From Parvibaculum sp039973015 (GTDB lineage Bacteria; Pseudomonadota; Alphaproteobacteria; Parvibaculales; Parvibaculaceae): a stretch of 64,000 nucleotides of DNA. The notes beneath the pieces were generated by a model. That model was not told the origin of the DNA and did no database searches. It saw only the letters and a list, made by a program, of their open reading frames with translations. Location: NCBI RefSeq assembly GCF_039973015.1, contig NZ_JBDWLT010000012.1:372001-436000 (forward strand), written 5' to 3'. Shown here one piece after another: positions 33,012 to 42,314 of the stretch; the stretch's first letter is position 1; each line of letters starts with the position of its first letter. Made by a program: the position numbers and the translations under genes.

Positions 33012-34438
33012 CGCCAGCTTGTCGGCTTCACGTCGAAGGCGAGGCTGATGCGGCGTTCTTCGCCCGAGAAGGGCAGTGTCCGGTGGAAGAGATAGGACGG
33101 GAAGAAGAAGGCGTCTCCCTCGCGCGGCTCATAGGTGACGGTTTGCGGCTCGAATGTTGCCTCGAATTCCGGCGGCGGGTGGCCGAACTCGATCCAGCCG
33201 TCCTTGCTCTCACCGCCGCTGCCGAGCGTCGCGGGGAGCGAGACGTAATAGACGCCGCTCATCCAGCCGCCGACATGAATATGCGAATGCTGATGGCCGC
33301 CTTCCGATAGAAGCGTCCCCCAGAGGTCGAGGTGATAGGTCTTCGGGACCATGCTGCGATAGGGATGGCGAGGCTGGGGTTTGATCCCGTCGAAATGCGC
33401 GTCGATGGCTTTGCGCAGGGCCTTCTCGAAAGCAATGAAGGGTTCGCGGGGGGCGTCGAGGAGAAGGCCGGTCTGGCCGCCCTTGCGCGTCGCCTTGCCA
33501 AGGGGTTCCCAGACGGTCGTCGGATCGTCTTCGAGCGCGGCGGCGAGCGCGGCATTGAGCTCTGCCATCGAGGCATAACCTTCCGGCGCTTCGAGCGGCT
33601 GGCGGGAAACGAGTTCCGCGATTTCGGCGCGGTAGCCCGCAGGCATTTCGCCGAATTCCTGTGCGCGGGCATAAGGCAGCCAGGCAGCGGCGCGGCGCTC
33701 CGGCCCGTGCAGGGCAAGTGCGCGCTCGAACACTTCCGCGGCGTCGCGGGCCTGACCGAGCTTCAACTGCGCCATGCCGAGGCTCACAAAGGAGATCGTG
33801 TCCTTCGGGTTGAGCGCGACGGCTTTTTCATAGGCCGCGGCGGCGGCGGGCATGTCGTCCTTCTTCTGAAGGGCGTTGCCGAGATTGCCATAGGCTGCGG
33901 CGAGATTGGGGTTGAGCCCGATTGCCGTATTGAACGAATCGATGGCTTCGTCCACGCGGTCCTGACGCAGCAGCACCATGCCGAGTTGAACATGGATGGC
34001 GGGCATGGCGCCATTTTCGATGGCAGTGCGATATTGCGTTTCGGCCTCGGCGAAGCGGTTTGCGCGCTGGTAAAGCTGGCCGAGGGTCGCGGCGAGCTGA
34101 GGATGTGTCGGGAAGAGGTTTACCGCGTGTTCGTAATGGGTGACGGCTTCGCCCCAGCGGCCGCCTTGCTGGAGGATGCGGCCAAGATTGATCCAGGGAG
34201 CGGGCTCCGTCGGCGCAAGGGCGATGGCGCGGCCGAGAAGCATTTCGGCTTCGCGAAGCTCGCCGCGCTCCACGACGATGGAGGCGAGGAGGGCCATGAG
34301 GTCGGCATCGGTCGGCGCTTCGGCGAGGAGGGCGCGGCAACGCTCCTCCGCGACCTTGCGCCGGCCTTCCTTCATCAGCGCCAGGATTTCTCGATAATGC
34401 TCGGGAAGCGCGGGCGCTTCCGGGGATTCCGTCGTCAA
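33008..34438 (-). CDS. TPR protein with 2OG-Fe(II) oxygenase domain
   Basis: The protein has two parts. The N-terminal half holds about six tetratricopeptide repeats, such as AEMLLGRAIALAPTEPAPWI, AAYGNLGNALQKKDDMPAAA and YEKAVALNPKDTISFVSLG. The C-terminal half is a 2OG-Fe(II)_Oxy_5-like oxygenase with HSHIHVGGWMSGVYYV, FPSYLFHRTLPF and the 2-oxoglutarate Arg in EERRISLAFDV. It may hydroxylate a protein bound by the repeats. No ATG fits; TTG 34438 follows AAAGGG and is preferred, with TTG 34504 an in-frame alternative adding 22 residues. Confidence 0.88.
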   Translation of the reverse strand: MTTESPEAPALPEHYREILALMKEGRRKVAEERCRALLAEAPTDADLMALLASIVVERGELREAEMLLGRAIALAPTEPAPWINLGRILQQGGRWGEAVTHYEHAVNLFPTHPQLAATLGQLYQRANRFAEAETQYRTAIENGAMPAIHVQLGMVLLRQDRVDEAIDSFNTAIGLNPNLAAAYGNLGNALQKKDDMPAAAAAYEKAVALNPKDTISFVSLGMAQLKLGQARDAAEVFERALALHGPERRAAAWLPYARAQEFGEMPAGYRAEIAELVSRQPLEAPEGYASMAELNAALAAALEDDPTTVWEPLGKATRKGGQTGLLLDAPREPFIAFEKALRKAIDAHFDGIKPQPRHPYRSMVPKTYHLDLWGTLLSEGGHQHSHIHVGGWMSGVYYVSLPATLGSGGESKDGWIEFGHPPPEFEATFEPQTVTYEPREGDAFFFPSYLFHRTLPFSGEERRISLAFDVKPTSWR

Positions 34439-34611
34439 CTCGATGCCCTTTCGGAATTCGGCCGAATTCGGGCTCAAACTGCACAGGGCCGGGCGGAAGG
34501 TCAATGCTCGTCACCGTCGCGGAACAGGCGGGTGGCGGCAAATGTCACAATCCGGTGTCATATTTCCACGCTTTGGCCCGCGAATCGGCGGCCAGCGTGC
34601 AAATTAACGGT

Positions 34612-35937
34612 ATGAACGAGAAGATGAGCGTTTCCTTCGGCGAAGCCTTTCGCGTCTGGGTGAAAATCGGTTTGCTGAGCTTTGGCGGCCCGGCGGGTCA
34701 GATCGCGCTCATGCACCGTGTTCTCGTGGAAGAGAAGAAGTGGCTCTCGGAGCCGCAATTCCTGCATGCGCTGAATTTCTGCATGCTGCTGCCGGGGCCG
34801 GAGGCGCAGCAGCTTGCGACCTATTCGGGCTGGCTGCTGCATGGGGTGAAAGGCGGGCTCGCGGCGGGGCTCATGTTCATCCTGCCAGGTGTGGCGGTGA
34901 TGCTCGGCCTGTCCATGCTGTACGGCGCCTATGCGGAGCTTGCCTTTGTGGAGGCGCTTTTTTTCGGCATCAAGGCGGCGGTCTTTGCCATCGTTATCGA
35001 AGCACTTATCCGCATATCGAAGCGGGTGATGAAGACGGGCGCTCTTTACGGTGTCGCGGGGATGGCCTTTGCGGCGATCTTTTTTCTGGATATTCCTTTT
35101 CCTGTGGTTGTGCTGGGTGCGGCGCTTTTCGGGCTCGTCGCGGTGCGTATTTCGCCCGCGATCTTCGGCGAGGCGCTTGAGACGACGGACGAGACCGGCA
35201 GAGGTTCCGGACGTGGAGGCGGGGCCTCGCTTTTAAGGACGGCGGCGACACTCGCAATCGGGCTGGCGGTATGGCTCGGTCCCGTGGCCGCGCTGCTGCT
35301 TGCCTTCGGTGCGAACCATGTCTTCACGCAGGAAGCGGTCTTCTTTTCCAAGATGGCGGTGGTGACATTCGGTGGGGCCTATGCCGTGCTCGCCTATGTC
35401 GCGCAGGAGGCGGTGCAGAATTTCGGCTGGCTCAATGCGGGCGAGATGCTGGACGGGCTGGGGCTGGCCGAGACGACGCCGGGGCCGCTCATCATGGTGT
35501 TGCAGTTCGTCGGTTATCTCGGCGCGCTCCGCGCGGAGACGGGGCTCGACCCGGTGCTGGCCGGTGTGGCGGGGGCCGCAATCACGACATGGGTGACCTT
35601 TGCACCCTGTTTCCTGTGGATATTTCTCGGTGCGCCTTATCTGGAGCGGCTGCGCAACGTGGCGAGCCTCAACGCGGCCTTCACGACAATTACGGCGGCA
35701 GTGGTCGGCGTGATCCTGAACCTTGCCTTGTGGTTCGGGCTTCACGTGCTGTTTGGGGAGGTCGAGGAGGTGCGGGTTTCGATATTCAGGCTTTATGCGC
35801 CGAACATCGCAACGCTCGATCTTTACGCGCTTGGCCTCAGCGCGGCGGCGCTTGTTGCCGTGCTGAGGTTCAAGGCGGGGATGCTGCCCGTGCTCGGCGT
35901 TGCCGCCGGGCTCGGGCTCGCGATCCGGTTTCTCTGA
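34612..35937 (+). CDS. chrA: Chromate transporter ChrA-type
   Basis: ATG 34612 gives 441 residues with two homologous membrane halves, as in long-chain CHR proteins. The N-terminal half has LLSFGGPAGQIALMHR, FCMLLPGPEAQQLATYSGW and LPGVAVMLGLSMLYG. The second half has VVTFGGAYAVLAYVAQEAV and GLAETTPGPLIMVLQFVGY. ChrA exports chromate by proton motive force; distant members may carry other anions. It begins near the divergent TPR gene. Confidence 0.92.
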   Translation: MNEKMSVSFGEAFRVWVKIGLLSFGGPAGQIALMHRVLVEEKKWLSEPQFLHALNFCMLLPGPEAQQLATYSGWLLHGVKGGLAAGLMFILPGVAVMLGLSMLYGAYAELAFVEALFFGIKAAVFAIVIEALIRISKRVMKTGALYGVAGMAFAAIFFLDIPFPVVVLGAALFGLVAVRISPAIFGEALETTDETGRGSGRGGGASLLRTAATLAIGLAVWLGPVAALLLAFGANHVFTQEAVFFSKMAVVTFGGAYAVLAYVAQEAVQNFGWLNAGEMLDGLGLAETTPGPLIMVLQFVGYLGALRAETGLDPVLAGVAGAAITTWVTFAPCFLWIFLGAPYLERLRNVASLNAAFTTITAAVVGVILNLALWFGLHVLFGEVEEVRVSIFRLYAPNIATLDLYALGLSAAALVAVLRFKAGMLPVLGVAAGLGLAIRFL

Positions 35938-35938
35938 C

Positions 35939-37684
35939 CTATTCGGCAGCCTGCACAGAGGCGGCCTGACGCTGCGGCCCGCGGATAAGGCGGCCCGGCA
36001 TTTCGCCGGTCGATTCGCCATGTTCGAAGGTGACGGCGCCGCTGACGATGGTGGCGCGATAGCCTTCCGAGCGCTGGATCATGCGGCGGCCTTCGGCGGG
36101 CAGGTCGAAGACCATTTCCGGCGGCAGGATGCGCAGCTTGTCCATGTCGATCACGTTGACGTCCGCCTTCATGCCGGGCGCGAGAACGCCGCGGTCGTTG
36201 AGGCCGTAGAGACGCGCGGTGTCATGCGTCTGCATGCGCACGACCTCGGCAAGCGGAAGACGCTCGCCGCGCGACCTGTCACGCACCCAATGCGTCAGCA
36301 TGTAGGTCGGAAAGCTCGCATCGCAGATGACACCGCAATGCGCGCCGCCATCCGACAGGCTGAGAACGGTGGCCGGGTGGCGCATCATCTCGTGAATATG
36401 ATCGAAGTTGAAAAGCGTGTAGTTGAGGAGCGGCAGGTAGACATATCCCCGGCCATCCTTCTCCATCAGCATGTCGTAGACGATTTCGGCGGGGTTTTTG
36501 CCCGTGCGTTCGGCCAGTGCGGCAACGCTGTCGTCGGCGGCGGGTTCGTATTCAAGGGTTTCGCCGTTTTCGAGACGGAACATGCGGTCGAAGCCCTTGG
36601 TCAGGATATTGCCGAGGACGCCGATTTCACGCGGGGTGTCGTTCACGATGCGCGCGCGGACTTCCAGATCTTTCAGCTTCTCGATCCGTTCTGCGAAGGG
36701 AAGAGCTGCATATTCATGATAGGCGGGATGCGCGATGAAGGGATGCACCGTGCTCTGCCAGCCGAGCACCATGCCGGTAGGACGGCAGGCGATCTGGGCG
36801 GTGACGTTCGCGCCCTGCTTGCGGGCCTCGTCGGTGAGGTTAAGCATGTCGCGCCACTTGTCGGGCTCGACCGGCGACTGGAGCAGGGCATATGTTACGG
36901 GCAGGCCCGTCTCGGCCGAAAGCTCCTTCATCCAGTTGAACTCTTCTTCCGCTGGCGTCAGGTCGGAGGCCATTTCGAAGACGCCGTGACCGGCTGCGCC
37001 GAGCGCGCGGCCAATGCCCATCAGCTCCGCCTTGTTGGCAAAGGTGCCGGGCACGGGCTCACCATTCTTCGAGAGATGGAGCATGGTGCGCGAGGTGGAG
37101 AAACCAAGCGCGCCCGCAGCGACGCCTTCGCGCACGATCTCCGCCATCTTTTCGATGTCTTCATCGGTCGCCGCCTCGTTGCGCGCGCCGCGCTCGCCCA
37201 TGACATAGGCACGGACCGAGCCATGCGGCACCTGCGTCGCGATATCGAGCACGCGGGTCTGCCGGTCCAGGCTGTCCATATATTCGGGGAAGGTTTCCCA
37301 GTTCCACTCGATGCCTTCGGCAAGGGCGGCGCCCGGGATATCCTCGACGCCTTCCATCAGCTCGATCAGCCAGTCGTGCTTGTCGGGGCGCGCGGGAGCG
37401 AAGCCGACACCGCAATTGCCCATGACGACGGTGGTCACGCCATGCCAGCAGGAAGGCGAGATGAGCGGATCCCAGGTGACCTGGCCATCATAATGGGTGT
37501 GGATGTCGACCCAGCCGGGGGTGACGACATGGCCCGCCGCGTCGATTTCGCGCTTGCCGCTTGCGGCGATGGTGCCGACTTCCGTGATGAGCCCATTGTC
37601 GATGGCGACATCGGCCTTGCGCGGTTCCGCGCCCGTACCGTCGACCACCAGACCGCCTCGAATGACGAGATCGTGCATTTCCAT
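35939..37684 (-). CDS. N-acyl-D-amino-acid deacylase-like amidohydrolase
   Basis: The 581-residue protein is an amidohydrolase family 3 enzyme. It shows LVIRGGLVVDGTGAEP, the metal motif DIHTHYDGQ (H-x-H), WHGVTTVVMGNCGVGFAP with the Cys found in D-aminoacylases, LSLSDGGAHCG with the catalytic Asp, and LAPGMKADVNVIDMDKL. Members deacylate N-acyl-D-amino acids or open cyclic amides; the substrate is not clear. It is downstream of, but 77 bp from, the 2-hydroxyacid dehydrogenase gene. Confidence 0.88.
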   Translation of the reverse strand: MEMHDLVIRGGLVVDGTGAEPRKADVAIDNGLITEVGTIAASGKREIDAAGHVVTPGWVDIHTHYDGQVTWDPLISPSCWHGVTTVVMGNCGVGFAPARPDKHDWLIELMEGVEDIPGAALAEGIEWNWETFPEYMDSLDRQTRVLDIATQVPHGSVRAYVMGERGARNEAATDEDIEKMAEIVREGVAAGALGFSTSRTMLHLSKNGEPVPGTFANKAELMGIGRALGAAGHGVFEMASDLTPAEEEFNWMKELSAETGLPVTYALLQSPVEPDKWRDMLNLTDEARKQGANVTAQIACRPTGMVLGWQSTVHPFIAHPAYHEYAALPFAERIEKLKDLEVRARIVNDTPREIGVLGNILTKGFDRMFRLENGETLEYEPAADDSVAALAERTGKNPAEIVYDMLMEKDGRGYVYLPLLNYTLFNFDHIHEMMRHPATVLSLSDGGAHCGVICDASFPTYMLTHWVRDRSRGERLPLAEVVRMQTHDTARLYGLNDRGVLAPGMKADVNVIDMDKLRILPPEMVFDLPAEGRRMIQRSEGYRATIVSGAVTFEHGESTGEMPGRLIRGPQRQAASVQAAE

Positions 37685-37760
37685 TCCTCCCTGAATGTCT
37701 TTGCAGGGAGATTACGCGGGGTCCGGGGGAGACGCCAGTCAAAAATAGACTTAGGTCTAT

Positions 37761-38678
37761 TTAGGCGGTGACGGGGTTTGGCAGGGGTTTTCCCGCAAAG
37801 AAAGCATCGAGATTTGCGATGACGGTATCGCCCATCGCGACAATGGCTTCCGAGGTGCCGCCGCCTATATGAGGCGTCACGACGATGTTCGGCAGGCTGG
37901 TAAGGTCGGTGCGCGGGGTTGGCTCGTCTTCGAAGACGTCGAGCGCCGCGCCCGCGATGGTGCCGTTCTTCAGGGCGGCGATCAGCGCGTCTTCATCGAT
38001 GGCGGAGCCGCGCGAGATATTGACGACATGGCCGGTGGGACCGAGGGCTTCCAGAACTTCGGCGTTGATCATGTGGCGGTTGGTTTCATCCGCACGATGG
38101 GCAAGGACGAGGACGTCGGCCCATGTGGCAAGCTCGAGCGGCGTCTCGAAACAGGAGTACGCGACATCCTTCTTGCTCCTATTGTGATAGCCGATCTCGG
38201 CTTCAAACGCGGAAAGGCGCTCGGCGATCTTCCGGCCGATGGCGCCCATGCCGACAATACCGATCTTGCGGCCGGTGAGGCCGCGGGCGAAGAGGAGCGG
38301 GGCCGGATTTTCGCCACGCCATTTTCCGGCGCGGGTGAGTTGGTCTCCGGTCACGACCTTGCGAATGGAAGCAAGGAGGAGCGCGACAGCGAAGTCCGCG
38401 ACAGTCGAGGCATTTGCGCCAACTGTGTTCGCTACCCTGACGCCGTGAGCTTCCGCAGCCTTCACGTCGATCCCTTCGTAACCGGACCCGAAGCAGCAGA
38501 TGAGTTTGAGGTCCGGCATGCTGTCGAAATATGCCTTGTCCGCGATCATCGTTCCGACGGTGACGACGGCATCGACACCTTTCTTCGCATTCTGGTCGGA
38601 GGCGATGGTGTAGCGCTCGGCGAGCTTCTGCTCGAAGGCCTTTCCGAGCGGAAGGGTAATCAGAACATTGGGTTTCAT
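37761..38678 (-). CDS. D-2-hydroxyacid dehydrogenase
   Basis: The 305-residue NAD(P)-dependent enzyme has the Rossmann motif GIVGMGAIGRKIAERL, the catalytic Arg in VVNISRGSAIDE, Glu in DVFEDEPTP and His in VVTPHIGGGTSE. It belongs to the D-isomer-specific group that reduces glyoxylate, hydroxypyruvate or other 2-ketoacids. It lies 7 bases after the CitE-like lyase gene, so the two are co-transcribed. A link with glyoxylate released by the lyase is attractive but inferred. Confidence 0.9.
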   Translation of the reverse strand: MKPNVLITLPLGKAFEQKLAERYTIASDQNAKKGVDAVVTVGTMIADKAYFDSMPDLKLICCFGSGYEGIDVKAAEAHGVRVANTVGANASTVADFAVALLLASIRKVVTGDQLTRAGKWRGENPAPLLFARGLTGRKIGIVGMGAIGRKIAERLSAFEAEIGYHNRSKKDVAYSCFETPLELATWADVLVLAHRADETNRHMINAEVLEALGPTGHVVNISRGSAIDEDALIAALKNGTIAGAALDVFEDEPTPRTDLTSLPNIVVTPHIGGGTSEAIVAMGDTVIANLDAFFAGKPLPNPVTA

Positions 38679-38685
38679 GCGGTAC

Positions 38686-39534
38686 TCAGTTTTCGGCCCG
38701 GGCGAGAAGGGCGCGGGCCTGTTTCAAATGGGGGATATCGAGCATGACGCCATCAAGGGCGACAACGCCGACATCGCCTGCCTTTTCGAAGGCGGCGACA
38801 ACGGCGCGGGCATGGGCGAGGTCTGTCTCGCCCGGTGTGAAGACCTCGTTGATGATCGCGACCTGTGCCGGGTGGATCGCCATCTTGCCTGTGAAGCCGT
38901 CGCGGGCAGCGGCGCGGGCCTCTGCTTCCAGGCCTTTTTCGTCGCGGAAATCCTTCCAGATGCTGTCGAGGGGCTGAACGCCTGCGGCAACCGCGCCGAG
39001 CAATGTCAGCGTACGGGCCAGCTGGTAGGGGCCGGTGTAGAGACCATTCTCATCCTTGTTGTCACGCGCGCCGAGCGCGGCGGACAAATCTTCGGCACCC
39101 CATGTGAGGAAGGAAAGACGCTTGTGACTTCCGGCGTAGGTGCCGAGGGTGAACAGAGAGGCGGCGGTTTCGGTCGCGACGCAGCCGATGCCGATTTCAT
39201 CTGCACCGCCCATGCGGTCGATGCGGTCGCCAACCTTTGTCACGCAGCCGCCTGAAAGTGTCTTCGGCACAACGATCAGATCGGGCTTGGCGGGGATAAC
39301 CGCTTCGAGATCCTTTTCCCAAAAGGGCGTGTCGAGCGCGTTGATGCGGAGCACGAGTTTCGGGCCCGAACGGTCCGCCGTCTTCAGATAGGCGGCGGCG
39401 GCGTTGCGGGCGGTATCCTTGGCGGAAAGGGCGACGGAATCCTCAAGGTCGAGGATAAGTGCATCTGCACCGCAGCTTGATGCCTTCGCCAGTTTCTTTT
39501 CGCTGTCGGCGGGGACGAAGAGGAAAGAACGCAT
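38686..39534 (-). CDS. HpcH/HpaI (CitE-like) CoA ester lyase
   Basis: The 282-residue TIM-barrel protein shows RSFLFVPADSEKKLAKA, GADALILDLEDSVAL, LVLRINALDTPFWEKDL, DLIVVPKTLSGG and GKMAIHPAQVAIINEVF, the marks of CitE/malyl-CoA lyase relatives. The MaoC gene just upstream suggests sequential action on an acyl-CoA, such as a hydratase followed by a lyase yielding glyoxylate or acetyl-CoA. The precise substrate is unknown. Confidence 0.9.
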   Translation of the reverse strand: MRSFLFVPADSEKKLAKASSCGADALILDLEDSVALSAKDTARNAAAAYLKTADRSGPKLVLRINALDTPFWEKDLEAVIPAKPDLIVVPKTLSGGCVTKVGDRIDRMGGADEIGIGCVATETAASLFTLGTYAGSHKRLSFLTWGAEDLSAALGARDNKDENGLYTGPYQLARTLTLLGAVAAGVQPLDSIWKDFRDEKGLEAEARAAARDGFTGKMAIHPAQVAIINEVFTPGETDLAHARAVVAAFEKAGDVGVVALDGVMLDIPHLKQARALLARAEN

Positions 39535-39536
39535 CT

Positions 39537-40001
39537 TCAGTGTTCCCCCGGACCCTTGGCGTGCATGAAGGCCTGCCGGGTGCAGGTGGCGACCTCGACC
39601 CCATGCTGGTTGTAGGCCTTGTGTTCGAAAGTGACGATGCCGGCGAGGGGCCGCGACTTCGAGCGGCGCTTCGAGACAACACGGGATTCGATGCGGAGTG
39701 TGTCGCCCTGGAAGACTGGCTTCGGGAAGGAAATATCCGTCATGCCGAGATTGGCGATGGTGGTGCCGTGGGTGGTGTCATTCACGGAGATGCCGATCAT
39801 CAGGCCAAGCGTGAAGAGGCTGTTCACCAGCGGTTTGCCGAATTCCGTTTCCGTCTCCGTGTAGTGGTGATCGAGGTGCAGGGCGGCGGGGTTCATGGTC
39901 ATGGTGGAGAAGAGGACGTTGTCGGTCTCCGTTACCGTGCGCCTGATCGGGTGCTTGAAGATGTGCCCCTCTTCGAATTCCTCGAAATAAAGTCCCGGCA
40001 T
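39537..40001 (-). CDS. MaoC-like (R)-specific enoyl-CoA hydratase
   Basis: The 154-residue hot-dog protein has IRRTVTETDNVLFSTMTMNP, LHLDHHYTETETEFGKPLVN and FPKPVFQGDTLRIESRVV, a typical MaoC/R-hydratase layout with the Asp/His region after the TETD motif. It is the first gene of the minus-strand set, two bases before the lyase gene. It is divergent from the acyl-CoA dehydrogenase, suggesting one catabolic module. Confidence 0.9.
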   Translation of the reverse strand: MPGLYFEEFEEGHIFKHPIRRTVTETDNVLFSTMTMNPAALHLDHHYTETETEFGKPLVNSLFTLGLMIGISVNDTTHGTTIANLGMTDISFPKPVFQGDTLRIESRVVSKRRSKSRPLAGIVTFEHKAYNQHGVEVATCTRQAFMHAKGPGEH

Positions 40002-40104
40002 CTGATCCCTGTTCCTTTTTATCCGCAGGCTGTCTCGCTTCGCGCCTGTCGGTTAGGTTATAGCCTCGCGCAACAGAACACGAAACGGCGCGGGGAGGAC
40101 AAGA

Positions 40105-41274
40105 ATGGATTTCCGGTTCAGCGAGGATCAGCAGGCCATAGGCGAGGCCGTGCAGCGCATCTGCGCCAAGTATGACGACGCCTATTGGCTCGCGCATGAC
40201 CGAGATGGCGGCTTCCCGGAAGATTTCGTGCGCGATATTGCGGGCGGCGGCTGGCTGGGCGTTGCGATGCCGGAGGCTTTTGGCGGATCGGGGCTTGGCG
40301 TGACGGAAGCGGCCATCGTGGCGCAGACCATCGCGCAATCGGGCGCGTGCCTTTCCGGCGCGTCTGCCATCCACATCAATCTCTTCGGGCCGATGCCGCT
40401 TGTCGTGTTCGGGACGGACGAGCAGAAGGAGCGGAACCTGCCGCCGCTCATCCGCGGTGAGGACCGCTGCTGCTTCGGCGTGACGGAGCCGGATGCCGGG
40501 CTCAATACGACCGCGATTTCCACCCGTGCGGAGCGGGACGGGGATAATTACGTCGTTCACGGGCGCAAGATGTGGACCTCGACGGCGCAGACCGCGAACA
40601 AGATCCTTCTCCTCGCGCGGACGACGCCGAAGGAGAAATGTGCGAAGGCGACGGAAGGATTGTCGCTTTTCTATACCAATCTCGATCGAGGCGGCGCGAC
40701 GGAAGTGCGCGAGATCGAGAAAATGGGGCGGAAAGCGGTGGATTCGAACGCGGTTTTCTTCGATGGGCTTAAGGTGCCGAAGGAAGATCTGATCGGTGAG
40801 GAGGGGAAGGGCTTCCATTACCTCCTGCATGGGCTCAACCCGGAGCGCGTGCTGATCGGCGCCGAGGCGGTGGGTGTCGGGCGGGTCGCGCTGAAGAAGG
40901 CGACCGATTACGCGCGGGACCGTGAGGTTTTCGGGCGGCCCATCGGCAAGAACCAGGCGATCCAGCATCCGCTGGCGCAGTGCTGGGCGGAGCTTGAGGC
41001 GGCCAACCTGATGGTTTTCAAGGCTGCCGCCCTCTATGACGCGGGCGAGAATTGCGGCGCGGAGGCGAATGCGGGGAAATATCTCGCTGCCGAAGCAGGC
41101 TTCAGGGCCTGCGAAACCGCGATCATGACCCATGGCGGCATGGGCTATGCCAAGGAATTCCATGTGGAACGCTATATGCGCGAGGTGATGATCGCGCGGA
41201 TTGCCCCGGTCAGCCGCGAGCTTGTTTTGAGCTATATCGCCGAGCGCGTGCTCGACCTGCCGAAGTCTTACTGA
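40105..41274 (+). CDS. Acyl-CoA dehydrogenase
   Basis: The 389-residue flavoenzyme starts at ATG 40105 after GGGAGGAC. It shows CCFGVTEPDAGLNTT, YVVHGRKMWTSTAQTAN, ARDREVFGRPIGKNQAIQHP and MTHGGMGYAKEFHVERYMRE, covering the FAD-binding and C-terminal helical domains. The catalytic base could not be assigned with certainty. It oxidises an acyl-CoA at C2-C3. It is divergent from the MaoC/lyase set and precedes a HIT gene by 9 bases. Confidence 0.93.
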   Translation: MDFRFSEDQQAIGEAVQRICAKYDDAYWLAHDRDGGFPEDFVRDIAGGGWLGVAMPEAFGGSGLGVTEAAIVAQTIAQSGACLSGASAIHINLFGPMPLVVFGTDEQKERNLPPLIRGEDRCCFGVTEPDAGLNTTAISTRAERDGDNYVVHGRKMWTSTAQTANKILLLARTTPKEKCAKATEGLSLFYTNLDRGGATEVREIEKMGRKAVDSNAVFFDGLKVPKEDLIGEEGKGFHYLLHGLNPERVLIGAEAVGVGRVALKKATDYARDREVFGRPIGKNQAIQHPLAQCWAELEAANLMVFKAAALYDAGENCGAEANAGKYLAAEAGFRACETAIMTHGGMGYAKEFHVERYMREVMIARIAPVSRELVLSYIAERVLDLPKSY

Positions 41275-41283
41275 GGGGACATC

Positions 41284-41691
41284 ATGGCGTTTGAACTTCA
41301 TGAGAGGCTGGCGGCGGACACGTTGCTCATCGCCGACCTGCCGCTCTGCCGGGCGCTCCTGATGAATGACAGACGGTTTCCGTGGGTTATTCTGGTGCCG
41401 CGGCGCGAGGGTTTGAGGGATTTCGACGATGTGGCGCCTGTCGAGAAGCCAAATTTCCACGCCGAGATAGACCTTGCTTCGGAGGTTCTCCGCGAGGCGG
41501 CGGGGGCAGAGAAAATGAACGTGGCGGCGCTGGGGAATATGGTCCCCCAGCTTCATATCCATGTGATTGCGCGGTTTTCCGGGGATGCGGCCTGGCCGGG
41601 CCCGGTGTGGGGCGTGGGGACCGCCGAGCCTTATGGCGAAGACGAGGGCCGTGCGCTGGTGGAAAAGCTGCGGCTCGGTTTTCACGGCTGA
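41284..41691 (+). CDS. HIT-family nucleotide-binding protein
   Basis: The 135-residue protein has a histidine-triad fold with LLMNDRRFPWVILVPRR, MNVAALGNMVPQLHIHVIARF and AWPGPVWG. The triad reads Q-x-H-x-H-x-x, with Gln in place of the first His; the last His, the nucleophile, is kept. This variant recurs in an alphaproteobacterial HIT subgroup, as I recall. It probably hydrolyses a nucleoside phosphoramidate or dinucleotide. It is co-transcribed with the acyl-CoA dehydrogenase. Confidence 0.9.
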   Translation: MAFELHERLAADTLLIADLPLCRALLMNDRRFPWVILVPRREGLRDFDDVAPVEKPNFHAEIDLASEVLREAAGAEKMNVAALGNMVPQLHIHVIARFSGDAAWPGPVWGVGTAEPYGEDEGRALVEKLRLGFHG

Positions 41692-41779
41692 CGGCGCCTC
41701 GGTTAACGATTGGTTTAAGACTCAGCGACTAGTGTCCCACCTGTGGACGGGCTAGCCCCGAATCTCAGGAGATGGACCC

Positions 41780-42244
41780 TTGGTCACCGCCCTTATTGCC
41801 GATCGTTCCGCCGAAGCGCGCCGTGCCGCGAGCCACATGCTCGAAGGGCTGGGCTTTCGCGTGGCGGGAGCGGCGGACGCCGAGGAGGCGCTGGCCCTGA
41901 TCGCCGGGACGGCGCCGGATCTGGTGCTGGCCGATGCGAGGCTGGAGACAGCGGAAGGCGGCACGCTTCTGGAGGCGATCCGCAAGCAGGCGGGCGGTGC
42001 CGGGCCCTGCATCCTTCATGTGACGATGGACGGGGCTCCGGCCTCCATCCGCCGGGCTATGGAAGCCGGGGCGGACGATTATCTCGTGAAGCCCTATGAC
42101 GAGGCGCTGCTGCGCTTCAAGCTTGCCCAGGTGCGAACCAGGGGCAGGCTCGACGCCGGACGCCCGAAGCTCCGCGTCGTGCAGAACAATTCAAGCGCAG
42201 GCGCGACGTCCTGGCGCTTCGGGCTTTACGGCAAGGCGGTCTGA
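41780..42244 (+). CDS. Single-domain response regulator (CheY/DivK-like)
   Basis: A TTG start at 41780 follows AGGAG by 9 bases; no ATG is better placed. The 154 residues are one receiver domain with Asp8, phospho-acceptor Asp52 (LVLADARLE), Thr82 (HVTMDG) and Lys104 (YLVKPYD). A short tail (residues 120-154) has no DNA-binding motif. Output is therefore by protein contact. No kinase is adjacent. Confidence 0.88.
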   Translation: MVTALIADRSAEARRAASHMLEGLGFRVAGAADAEEALALIAGTAPDLVLADARLETAEGGTLLEAIRKQAGGAGPCILHVTMDGAPASIRRAMEAGADDYLVKPYDEALLRFKLAQVRTRGRLDAGRPKLRVVQNNSSAGATSWRFGLYGKAV

Positions 42245-42314
42245 CAACCGGGCCTTGTGGAGAAGTCCGCAACGGAGCGAGCCTGACGGGCTTGGCCGCT
42301 TCTTCTCACATTCC

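Noticed and set aside
41700..41725. CtrA-like site (TTAAC and TTTAA) before the response regulator
   Set aside because: The half-sites are 8 bases apart rather than 7 and the second is TTTAA, so the match is too weak.
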